Shown here: one piece after another, positions 1 to 6,500 of the stretch | How positions within the stretch are numbered: position 1 is the stretch's first letter | Layout: every line of letters begins with the position of its first letter | Assembly (NCBI GenBank): GCA_023429135.1 | Contig: JAEYWD010000023.1 | Coordinates: forward strand, 1-9,596 | Direction: 5' to 3' | Length of the DNA stretch: 9,596 bases | DNA from: Bacteroidota bacterium | Lineage (GTDB): Bacteria; Bacteroidota; Bacteroidia; Bacteroidales; JAAUTT01 | Program-made: the position numbers and the translations under genes | Notes under the pieces: generated by a model | Seen by the model: only the letters and a program-made list of their open reading frames with translations | What the model was told of the DNA's origin: nothing | The model's database searches: none

Positions 1-157
1 GTCTTATACTTAAATGAAAGAAATCTCAATCTGCCCGCTCAGACACCCCCCCTCATGACGCCAAATCTTTTATTTTCTTAACGCAATTTTTAGAAGGACG
101 GTCCCGAACCTTATCATTTCGGTTTTGCCGGAACTTTTAAAACTGATCTGCTGACAT

Positions 158-174
158 TTACCCAAATCTGTCAT
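158..174 (+). repeat. Direct repeat copy A
   Basis: TTACCCAAATCTGTCAT here matches TTACCCCAACCTGTCAT at 381-397 in 15 of 17 positions. In both copies a GGCGGCC- or GGTGGCC-like stretch and a run of A follow. The pair flanks the hairpin at 254-282, so the segment may be one composite dispersed element. Confidence 0.5.
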
Positions 175-217
175 TGGTGGCCCCCCAAAAAAAAATTTGG
201 CGCATAAAGTGGATGAC

Positions 218-285
218 AGGCATACCAACGCCGGAGGTGTTGCATGTTTGTAGCCGGGGGTGAAACGCAGTGTAACCCCCGGAAT
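218..285. repeat. REP-like inverted repeat
   Basis: CCGGGGGT (254-261) and ACCCCCGG (275-282) form a perfect 8-bp stem around a 13-base loop. The flank at 228-253 (ACGCCGGAGGTGTTGCATG and on) looks like a dispersed Bacteroidota intergenic repeat that I recall from other genomes. There is no T-run after the hairpin, so it is not an intrinsic terminator. Family membership is inferred. Confidence 0.5.
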
Positions 286-380
286 GAATTCGAGCATGTT
301 TTTCAGCGACGCGGGAAACATTTGAGCAAAGAGGTCATGTCAGTATCGTCGCAATAACTACATCCAACATTTATAGTCTC

Positions 381-397
381 TTACCCCAACCTGTCAT
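381..397 (+). repeat. Direct repeat copy B
   Basis: This is the second copy of the 17-base repeat at 158-174 (15/17 identical). GGCGGCC and seven A residues follow (405-417), as in the first copy. Confidence 0.5.
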
Positions 398-523
398 AAG
401 CAGAGGCGGCCAAAAAAATCGATGAATAATACAGTAATGACAGTATCCTGTCCAATACGCGGTTACTCCTTCAAAAAAGTTTTATAACACGTATACAGGC
501 AGAGGTCACAATAAAAAGATTTC

Positions 524-531
524 TATATTTG
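524..531 (+). promoter_or_regulatory. Bacteroidota-type -7 box before transporter
   Basis: TATATTTG matches the TAnnTTTG -7 consensus of Bacteroidota primary-sigma promoters and lies 25 bases before the ATG at 557. No clear TTG-type -33 box is visible at the expected distance, so the call rests on the -7 box and its position. Confidence 0.45.
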
Positions 532-556
532 CCCTGAAACGTTAAAATTCTAACTT

Positions 557-2362
557 ATGTTTAAAGAACATCCGAGAGGACTAATAGTAGCATTCTTCGC
601 CAATATGGGTGAACGATTTGGTTTTTACACCATGATGGCAATTCTTGTGTTGTTTCTCCAGGCTAAATACGGCCTGAATGAAGACACTGCAGGAACCATT
701 TACAGTTGGTTTTATTTCAGTATTTATGCTTTGGCTCTTGTTGGTGGGCTGCTTGCCGATTTTACTAAAAAGTATAAAACAGTAATCCTCGCCGGTATCA
801 TTATTATGTTTTCAGGATATGTAATAATGGCAGTTCCGGGACTTTCGCTTACTTTAACCATTATTGGTTTGTTTACAATTGCTCTCGGCAACGGATTGTT
901 TAAAGGAAATTTACAGGCTGTGGTTGGTCAGATGTACGACAACCCTCAGTACTCAAAACTACGCGACTCGGCCTTTATGTTGTTTTACATGGGTATTAAT
1001 GTTGGTGCACTGATAGCTCCTTTTGCTGCTACCGGGATCAGAAACTGGTTCCTGGAGTCGCAGGGATTTCTGCATGACGGAAGCCTTCCGGCTCTTTGCC
1101 ACCAGGTAATTAACGGGACCATCCAGGATTCTGCAGCCTTTCAGAAACTGGCCGAAACAGTGAGTATGGGAAAACCGGTTACCGACATTGTTGCTTTTGC
1201 CAAAGAATACCTGCACGTATTTTCGGTAGGTTACAACTACGCCTTTGGTATCGCTGCCGGAGCCATGATTATTTCGCTACTTGTTTATGTATTCTTCGGA
1301 AAACTGCTTCCTAACAAAGAAAAAGCTGTAACTGAGGTTAAAGAAAAAATACCTCAGAAACCTCTTGCACTTCCGGCTGCTTTGGGAGCCATGGTTGTTA
1401 CCGCATTATTGATCAGTACCGTAATGGGACTTGCTGAAGGTTTTGCTTTTGGCTTATTTGCAGGTTTTGTTGTTTGGTTCCTCATAAGCGCCACCAAGGA
1501 AGAGAGACCCCGCATCAGCGCTTTGATTATGGTATTTTTTGTGGTAGTATTCTTTTGGATGTCGTTCCACCAGAATGGCTTAGCCCTCACCTATTTTGCC
1601 CGTGATTATACCGTTAAGCAAGTTGGTCCGTTTACCAATTTATTTTTCGGATTCTTCTCTTTACTGTCGGTTATTGCTCTGGTAGCAGGTATGGTGCTGA
1701 CATTCACACTGAAGAAATCGTCGCATAAAGTGATTGCCGCCGTATTTATGATTGCAGGCCTTGTGTTTTCATATTACTTCTACTCGCAAAACGAGGCTAT
1801 GAACTCCATTTCGCCTGAAATATTCCAATCATTCAACCCGCTTTTCATCGTTTCACTTACATTTGTTGTACTAGCCCTCTTTAAGTGGTTAAATAAAAAA
1901 CAACTGGAACCTTCAACACCCAAAAAGATTGGTTTTGGGATGATTATAGCTGCCTTGGGTTTTGTGATAGTCTTAATTGCTTCGCTCGACCTTATCTCGC
2001 CCATGCACCTGGAACAGACCGTAAATGGACAGCTTATAAAAAATCCGGTACCCGACTCCTCAAGAGTTTCTCCATACTGGTTAATTGAAAGCTACCTGAT
2101 ACTTACTATCGCCGAGTTGTTCCTAAGCCCAATGGGATTATCGTTTGTTTCAAAAGTAGCACCATCGCGATTCCAGGGTGTAATGCAGGGAGGATGGCTT
2201 TTAGCTACTGCCGTTGGCAATAAACTTTTATTTGTAGGAAGTTTCTTCTGGAATAAAGTTGAGTTATGGCAGTTATGGGCAATATTTATTGTTTGCTGTT
2301 TATTGTCGGCAGCCTTTATTTTCTCTCAGATGAAAAGACTTGAGAAAGCTGCAGGCTCGTAA
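557..2362 (+). CDS. POT/PTR2-family peptide:H+ symporter (MFS)
   Basis: This is an inner-membrane proton-coupled di/tripeptide transporter of the POT (PTR2) branch of the major facilitator superfamily. Evidence is the start MFKEHPRG, the NMGERFGFY motif at residues 16-24 (the family's ExxERFxYY region on helix 1), ALGNGLFKGN (109-118), FYMGINVGALIAP (143-155), and many hydrophobic helices along 601 residues. Bacterial members are usually nearer 450-520 residues. Extra length lies in the middle (about residues 160-220 and 250-330) and before the last helices (about 490-520), suggesting extra helices or loops. The first acidic residue of ExxER is Asn16; Glu19 and Arg20 are kept. The gene stands alone, with a TATATTTG box upstream and a strong terminator downstream. 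The family call is secure; the exact substrate is not shown by the sequence. Confidence 0.93.
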   Translation: MFKEHPRGLIVAFFANMGERFGFYTMMAILVLFLQAKYGLNEDTAGTIYSWFYFSIYALALVGGLLADFTKKYKTVILAGIIIMFSGYVIMAVPGLSLTLTIIGLFTIALGNGLFKGNLQAVVGQMYDNPQYSKLRDSAFMLFYMGINVGALIAPFAATGIRNWFLESQGFLHDGSLPALCHQVINGTIQDSAAFQKLAETVSMGKPVTDIVAFAKEYLHVFSVGYNYAFGIAAGAMIISLLVYVFFGKLLPNKEKAVTEVKEKIPQKPLALPAALGAMVVTALLISTVMGLAEGFAFGLFAGFVVWFLISATKEERPRISALIMVFFVVVFFWMSFHQNGLALTYFARDYTVKQVGPFTNLFFGFFSLLSVIALVAGMVLTFTLKKSSHKVIAAVFMIAGLVFSYYFYSQNEAMNSISPEIFQSFNPLFIVSLTFVVLALFKWLNKKQLEPSTPKKIGFGMIIAALGFVIVLIASLDLISPMHLEQTVNGQLIKNPVPDSSRVSPYWLIESYLILTIAELFLSPMGLSFVSKVAPSRFQGVMQGGWLLATAVGNKLLFVGSFFWNKVELWQLWAIFIVCCLLSAAFIFSQMKRLEKAAGS

Positions 2363-2390
2363 AAAATTGTCAATATATTTTGAAAAAGAG

Positions 2391-2415
2391 AGGGAGCCAA
2401 AAACTCCCTTTTTTT
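2391..2415 (+). terminator. Rho-independent terminator of the transporter gene
   Basis: AGGGAG (2391-2396) pairs with CTCCCT (2404-2409) around a 7-base loop. Seven T residues (2409-2415) follow. It lies 29 bases after the transporter stop codon. Confidence 0.85.
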
Positions 2416-2456
2416 ATTCATCCGGATAGCGAGACACCCAAACGAGTGCATGGACT

Positions 2457-2510
2457 GTTGAGCCACATTGTAATCTCACTTGTTTACAATGAGGTTTCGA
2501 CAAGCTCAAC
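2457..2510. repeat. Nested inverted repeat, REP-like
   Basis: The outer arms GTTGAGC (2457-2463) and GCTCAAC (2504-2510) enclose inner arms CATTGTAA (2466-2473) and TTACAATG (2484-2491). All four arms pair perfectly. The right side, GGTTTCGACAAGCTCAACC (2493-2511), resembles a dispersed intergenic repeat core I recall from many bacterial genomes. It lies between two convergent genes. Confidence 0.55.
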
Positions 2511-2544
2511 CTCCGGCTACAGAGCCCCTTTTTTCTTTGTTCAC

Positions 2545-2644
2545 TTCATTCTCAACGTAACAACAACCTTCATTCTTTCATTTCTTCACTACTTCATTTC
2601 TTCATTAAATTCATTCTTTCATTTAAATTCATTGCCTTCATTTC
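2545..2644. repeat. Degenerate TTCATT-rich tract
   Basis: TTCATT or TTTCATT recurs irregularly about ten times in roughly 100 bases, reading AATGAA on the minus strand. It starts directly after the stop codon of the minus-strand regulator gene and would form the purine-rich 3' untranslated end of that transcript. No hairpin terminator for that gene is seen here. A plus-strand frame through it (2380-2673) is low complexity and is not called as a gene. Confidence 0.5.
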
Positions 2645-3517
2645 CTACATCATTTCCAGTTTACGTTCCATAAAGTCGAAACGCTCGTTAATAAATTTTA
2701 CGATTTCGTTAGCGCTCGATTCTATGGGTTTATTGGTAACATCGATGGTTGTAAAATCTCCACGCCTGAAGATTTTTGTTGCATAATCCAGCTCCTGGAC
2801 AATTTCAGAGGGATCGAGATATGAGCGGTGATCGAAAGCTCCCATGGAGGCAACGCGGCGTTTTCGCTGCTCTATCAGGGTATTCATGGAAATGGTGAGA
2901 CCAAATACCCGCCGGTGGTCCAGCTTAAAAAGTTCGTCGGGAGGCGGAATGTTAGTAACCAACGGCACATTGGCGACTTTCCAGCCGAACATTGCCAGAT
3001 AGACACTTAAAGGAGTTTTGCCGGTGCGCGAAATTCCGGTAAGAATTATATCGGCATGATGAAGCCTGTCGGGATTCATGCCATCGTCGGTATTAAGGGT
3101 AAATTCAATTGCCTTAATCCTGTCGAAATATTCCTGGTGTAGTTTGCGGAAAAGTCCCGGCTGGTTGATAGGATCGGTTTTAAGTTGCTTGCAAAGGTAA
3201 TCCGAAAGGTCTCCCATAAGATCGAATGCCGGAACATCCATTTCATTGCACAAACGATTAATGGTCGTGCGCATTTGCTTATCAACCATTGTATGTACAA
3301 TCAGCCCGTTATTTGCTTTTGCTTCACGTATGGTATTCTTCGCTCCTATTTCAGTAAGAACATCGGGAACAATAGTAACGGGGATACGATGATTCGGAAA
3401 CTGAACCAACAGCGATTTAACAACAGCATCGCCCGCAAGTCCTTTTCCTCCCGATACCACATAAATATGCGGCATGGTAAGATCGCGGTTATCCATACTT
3501 ACTTGATCATAATCCAT
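2645..3517 (-). CDS. PDRP1/PpsR-type kinase-pyrophosphorylase (DUF299)
   Basis: This bifunctional regulator family phosphorylates a threonine on pyruvate,phosphate dikinase or PEP synthase using ADP, and removes the group by phosphorolysis, so it switches carbon flow between pyruvate and PEP in the cytosol. Evidence, numbered from the chosen start: N-terminal IYVVSGGKGLAGD (18-30), the EFTLNTDDG stretch (138-146), and the P-loop-like GISRTGKTPLS (161-171; usual family form GVSRTSKTP). The open frame extends up to 3613, but its first 32 residues do not look like the family. I chose the Met at 3517 (290 aa). The Met at 3475 (MPHIYVVS, 276 aa) is an equally reasonable start and closer to the usual family length near 270. 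No target enzyme is in the window, so dikinase versus synthase is open. The gene is divergent from the PagL-like gene. Confidence 0.88.
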   Translation of the reverse strand: MDYDQVSMDNRDLTMPHIYVVSGGKGLAGDAVVKSLLVQFPNHRIPVTIVPDVLTEIGAKNTIREAKANNGLIVHTMVDKQMRTTINRLCNEMDVPAFDLMGDLSDYLCKQLKTDPINQPGLFRKLHQEYFDRIKAIEFTLNTDDGMNPDRLHHADIILTGISRTGKTPLSVYLAMFGWKVANVPLVTNIPPPDELFKLDHRRVFGLTISMNTLIEQRKRRVASMGAFDHRSYLDPSEIVQELDYATKIFRRGDFTTIDVTNKPIESSANEIVKFINERFDFMERKLEMM

Positions 3518-3662
3518 AAACAAACATTTACTCTTTAAACAACTGAACCAAATAAAATTCCTGTGCTCATGCTTAACTAAATTAATGAATTGTTTTGATA
3601 TTTCTGCCTTCATTTGGAGAGCCCAACAAACTGGTCAACTTAAACGGCATCTTGTATTTACT

Positions 3663-3686
3663 ATCGACTATTGGCCATCGACTATT
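3663..3686 (+). repeat. Short tandem repeat, 14-base period
   Basis: ATCGACTATT occurs at 3663-3672 and again at 3677-3686, separated by GGCC. It lies in the divergent intergenic region, just upstream of the -7 box at 3707-3714, so it could be a protein-binding direct repeat or simple repeat filler. Nothing further identifies it. Confidence 0.4.
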
Positions 3687-3706
3687 TCAACATCCATTTC
3701 TTTTAA

Positions 3707-3714
3707 TATTTTTG
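3707..3714 (+). promoter_or_regulatory. Bacteroidota-type -7 box before PagL-like gene
   Basis: TATTTTTG fits TAnnTTTG and ends 22 bases before the ATG at 3737. No good -33 box was found. The box and the spacing support the 3737 start over the out-of-frame ATG at 3595. Confidence 0.45.
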
Positions 3715-3736
3715 TGGCGCTCAAAATTGATTTCCG

Positions 3737-4906
3737 ATGATAAAACCCATCATACTTTTCCTGTTATTCTTTTCATGTTTCAGCATACAAGCTCAGGAAG
3801 CGATTCCTCCAAAAAGCAGTTTTACTTTGGAAACAATGCTCCATAGCGGATACATTGTTCGCAACTCGGGCGAGGTTCCAAACAATACCGCGCCTTTTCT
3901 TTTAGCTGTTAACCCATCGTTTCAAACCAAAGGAAGCGACAGTTGGCACCAATTTTATGGCTTCCCACGATTGGGATTCAGAGTTACATTTGGCGATCTG
4001 GGCAACAGCCGCGAATTAGGCAAAGTTATTGGCCTCACCCCAAATCTGACATTAAAAACACGAACCACAAAATGGTACTTTCCAACCGTTAACCTGGGAT
4101 TAGGTGTGGCCTGGTTTAACAAACCCTACGACACCGAAACCAATCCTGCTAACTTTTATATAGGCTCGCATATTACCGCTATGGCCGAAGCCGGTATTCA
4201 GGTAGAACCAAAAATGGGCGAAAAGACCTCGCTTGTGGCTGGCATTCATGTTATACATTGCTCCAACAGTCATTACCAGGTACCAAACCTGGGAATGAAT
4301 CTGATCTCGTTGCGAGCCGGAATCCTATTCATTGCAGGAAATAATCTGCCTCCGGTGCGAAAAGAAGTTGATCTCCCCAAATCGCGCATACGGCTGAACT
4401 TTCGCACGGGAATAGGAATTCACGAACTAGCACGTACATTTGGCCCTGCTGGTACACCAAAATATAAAATATATGTGAACGATATTTACCTATCGAAACG
4501 ATACGGAAAAATAAGCAATGTGCAGGCCGGACTTGAGGTAAACTATTATAAAAGCTATTATAATTATATTGTAACCAATAATCTTTTCGAAAGCGACCGG
4601 CACCTGAAAGCAACAGTATTTACGGCCTTTCTTGGGCACGAGCTTATGATAAAACGCTTTAGCCTTCTTACTCAGGGAGGAATTAACCTGTACAACAAAT
4701 TTTACAACAGCTATATAAGCATGTACAAAAGCGAAGGAGGCATGAGCCTGGCTTTAAAGAAGATTTTTTCGACCAGGTTAGGACTGCAGTATTATTTTTT
4801 CGACCCTCAATATAATACCCGCTCAAATGTTTTCGTAGGCGCCTATATAAAAGCAAATTTCGGTCAGGCCGACTTTGCCTGCATGCAGTTAGGGGTTGTG
4901 TTTTAA
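3737..4906 (+). CDS. PagL-like acyloxyacyl hydrolase / lipid A deacylase-related outer-membrane protein
   Basis: The product is probably an exported outer-membrane beta-barrel of 389 aa. Residues 1-20 form a signal peptide (Lys3, a hydrophobic core, then SIQAQ before Glu21). The diagnostic stretch is IHVIHCSNSHYQVPNLGMN at 170-188. It matches the HxSN...PNxGxx signature of PagL lipid A 3-O-deacylases, whose catalytic residues in Pseudomonas PagL are His126, Ser128 and Glu140. By that spacing His174 and Ser176 are kept and Asn188 sits where Glu is expected. PagL itself is about 150-180 residues, so this protein is twice as long. Residues 210-389 look like a second barrel-like half with alternating aromatic residues and a terminal F (GVVF). 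Family assignment is good; enzyme activity is uncertain. The gene stands alone, between a TAnnTTTG box and a bidirectional terminator. Confidence 0.75.
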   Translation: MIKPIILFLLFFSCFSIQAQEAIPPKSSFTLETMLHSGYIVRNSGEVPNNTAPFLLAVNPSFQTKGSDSWHQFYGFPRLGFRVTFGDLGNSRELGKVIGLTPNLTLKTRTTKWYFPTVNLGLGVAWFNKPYDTETNPANFYIGSHITAMAEAGIQVEPKMGEKTSLVAGIHVIHCSNSHYQVPNLGMNLISLRAGILFIAGNNLPPVRKEVDLPKSRIRLNFRTGIGIHELARTFGPAGTPKYKIYVNDIYLSKRYGKISNVQAGLEVNYYKSYYNYIVTNNLFESDRHLKATVFTAFLGHELMIKRFSLLTQGGINLYNKFYNSYISMYKSEGGMSLALKKIFSTRLGLQYYFFDPQYNTRSNVFVGAYIKANFGQADFACMQLGVVF

Positions 4907-4952
4907 TCTCATCACTCTATCCTGTAAAGGAAGCTGCTAATGCAGAAAAGTG

Positions 4953-4996
4953 AAAGGTGCCGGCAAAATCATATTTCGATTTTACCGGCACCTTTT
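4953..4996. terminator. Bidirectional terminator between convergent genes
   Basis: AAAGGTGCCGG (4953-4963) and CCGGCACCTTT (4985-4995) pair perfectly. The stem continues inward through AAAATC (4965-4970) and GATTTT (4978-4983) around a 7-base loop. T residues flank it on the plus strand and, by complement, on the minus strand. It lies between the stop codons at 4906 and 5025 and should serve both genes. Confidence 0.9.
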
Positions 4997-5024
4997 CAGC
5001 AATATTATGACCAACAAAAAATAT

Positions 5025-5759
5025 TTATTTTGCTTTTGCGGCGGCTTCTTTCTTTTCATTTTCCACGCGGGTAATACGTGCGCGGGCAATGGTTGTAATT
5101 TCGGTTATTATCTCGTTTAGCTTTGCCACCAAAGGTTTATAAACCGTAGGGTTTAACCCCTCATTGGTTTCGATATAGGTTAACAAAGGAGCCAGCGCAT
5201 TGGTAATCTTCTTTTTCGAATCCTTGAGCAACGGAAGATCAATTGCCGATTCAGTGCTCGTCTTGGTTTGATAAACCGTTTCGAAATTCTTTTGAGTGGT
5301 AACCATCTCCGTGTACCATTCGGTACCGTTAATGGTAGTGAGGAGCTGCTGAGCCCCTTCAGTACTAAAATTTTCGATTAAGGTGTTCATTTTGGCAGTT
5401 TGGTCCACATACCCCAGGCGGTGGATATTCCGGCCAACAGTTCCAAGAGTAAATTCGAGACTCACAGCCGCTGCTCTTTTGGCCGGATCGGCAACAAAAG
5501 TATAAGTGTGAATATAACTCCTGAGACCCAGGAAAGCATCGTCGCGAAACTTGTCACTGTCGAACAGCAGTGAAGTAAAGCCACTTTTTAGCGCCTTGCC
5601 CATTGCCTTTTCCATGCCAATGGTTCCATCCAGAATCTGGAGGCAAAGAGATTTAGCATAATTGTCGGTACTTAGCGCCGGAGATACTGCATCGTGAATA
5701 CGTTTGGATCCGGTATACAACTCGTACGAATCCAGGATTGAGATAGGTAGATCGTTCAT
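5025..5759 (-). CDS. Helical protein of unknown function, possibly DUF6261
   Basis: The 244-aa product has no signal peptide and no membrane segment. It looks almost entirely helical, with a charged tail (RVENEKKEAAAKAK) that could be coiled coil. The pattern MNDLPISILDSYELYTG, then FRDDAFLGLRSYIHTYTF (about 71-88) and a late stretch PLLTYIETNEGLNPTVYKPLVAKLNEII, recalls Bacteroidota DUF6261 proteins, which have no known role. This match is from memory and only moderate. The ATG at 5759 is the first in the frame and leaves a normal-looking protein. No clear promoter box is visible on its strand. The gene is separated from the recombinase by a long non-coding stretch and shares a bidirectional terminator with the PagL-like gene. 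Confidence 0.8.
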   Translation of the reverse strand: MNDLPISILDSYELYTGSKRIHDAVSPALSTDNYAKSLCLQILDGTIGMEKAMGKALKSGFTSLLFDSDKFRDDAFLGLRSYIHTYTFVADPAKRAAAVSLEFTLGTVGRNIHRLGYVDQTAKMNTLIENFSTEGAQQLLTTINGTEWYTEMVTTQKNFETVYQTKTSTESAIDLPLLKDSKKKITNALAPLLTYIETNEGLNPTVYKPLVAKLNEIITEITTIARARITRVENEKKEAAAKAK

Positions 5760-5862
5760 AACGTGATGGTTTGGTTGACGGATTTTACGTAAACGTTAAA
5801 CAAATGTTTCTAAAACTATCAAAATTTGTTTAAAACGCTCCCCCGAAGGGCCTTCCACAAAA

Positions 5863-6182
5863 CAGTGAAACCCAAAAACAGAAGCCGTTTTGGTGCCAAC
5901 AAATTTCAGGTCTCCAAAATAAGATCACATTTTGGCTTGCACAAATGCGTGGGAACGAAAACAAGATGTTGTTGTGGTTCGCACAAAAGTGAGGAAGCGG
6001 CATCAAGATGCCGTTGCATTCCCAACAAATCTGTTGGGACCAAAACAAGATCCCATTCTGGTGTCAACAGATTTGCGGAGACCACAACAACATGTCGATT
6101 TGGTTTCCGCAATTTTGTTTGAACGAAAACCAGATCTCGTTTTGGTGCCCTCAAAACTGTTGGAGCCAAAAAAACCGACCTG
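5863..6182. repeat. 42-bp palindromic tandem array, at least 7 units
   Basis: The units align on an AGA triplet (ACA in one) at 5880, 5922, 5964, 6006, 6048, 6090 and 6132, exactly 42 bases apart. A partial eighth unit follows near 6174. The rough consensus has one palindrome of CCAAAAC and GTTTTGG around a GATC-like centre, and a second centred on AAATTT with arms like CMACAAATTTGTKG; the centres are 21 bp apart. Single copies are diverged, yet no insertion or deletion disturbs the period. A clear example of one palindrome is CCCAACAAATCTGTTGGG at 6021-6038. Each unit is near-palindromic, so both strands translate to related 14-residue repeats (TKTRS.FG.NKFV-like). I do not regard these as proven proteins. 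Confidence 0.85.
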
Positions 6183-6348
6183 AGAATTCAAAAAACAATT
6201 GCGCACACCCAATCCCTCATGGGAAATATACCCCATAAACACGTTTGCAAAAGAACACCGTGGCTGCGTATTCAGTCCCATACGGAAGATTGCAGATCGT
6301 GAGGTAACTTACATGCAAACAAGCTAGTGTAGGCAAAAACGAGGAGCA

Positions 6349-6375
6349 ATTTGGAAATATCCAAATGTTTTTTTT
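6349..6375 (+). terminator. Terminator-like hairpin upstream of recombinase
   Basis: ATTTGGA (6349-6355) pairs with TCCAAAT (6360-6366) around AATA. One G and eight T residues (6368-6375) follow. The stem is AT-rich and so weak for an intrinsic terminator. No plus-strand gene ends upstream, so it would end a transcript crossing the palindromic array, or insulate the recombinase gene. Confidence 0.45.
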
Positions 6376-6500
6376 ACTCGTATGCACATTACCCTAACCA
6401 GCATTATTCCTAAACTTAGTAAGCCTCGAATGCACTAATGATCCGATAAAGTTCCTCACTCGACAGTATATAAATGCACGTGGTTCCGAAGTGAAGTGAA

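Larger units (their letters stand above)
1..556. other. Gene-free leader with REP-like repeats
   Basis: I see no credible gene here. A minus-strand reading frame at 70-321 exists but crosses the inverted repeat at 254-282 and has no recognisable domain. The stretch contains a perfect 8-bp inverted repeat, a 17-base direct repeat (158-174 and 381-397), and, at its right end, a promoter-like box for the transporter gene. It resembles Bacteroidota intergenic filler made of dispersed repeats; that resemblance is from memory, not from a search. Confidence 0.6.
5760..6500. other. Non-coding stretch with palindromic array and hairpin
   Basis: No gene is called in these 741 bases. Several reading frames are open on both strands between about 5826 and 6281, but they follow from the 42-bp period (14 codons) of the array at 5863-6182. 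A terminator-like hairpin lies at 6349-6375. The remaining sequence up to the recombinase ATG at 6501 shows no clear promoter box. Confidence 0.7.

Noticed and set aside
70..321. Minus-strand reading frame of 83 codons
   Set aside because: It crosses the perfect inverted repeat at 254-282, has no recognisable domain, and sits in repeat-like sequence. It is most likely an open frame through a dispersed repeat.
2380..2673. Plus-strand reading frame of 97 codons
   Set aside because: It runs through the terminator, the nested palindrome and the TTCATT tract and overlaps the end of the minus-strand regulator gene. The translation is low-complexity.
3518..3613. Longer N-terminus of the PDRP1-type regulator starting at 3613
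   Set aside because: The extra residues do not resemble the family's amino end, and the remaining length from 3517 or 3475 fits the family better.
5863..6182. CRISPR array
   Set aside because: Units are contiguous, diverged and palindromic along their entire length. There is no conserved repeat with unique spacers, and no cas gene in the window.
5826..6281. Overlapping open frames on both strands with 14-residue repeats
   Set aside because: Openness follows from the 42-bp near-palindromic period. Several frames are open at once, and the plus frame stops at 6120-6122 while the repeats continue. A translated repeat protein is not excluded but is not supported.
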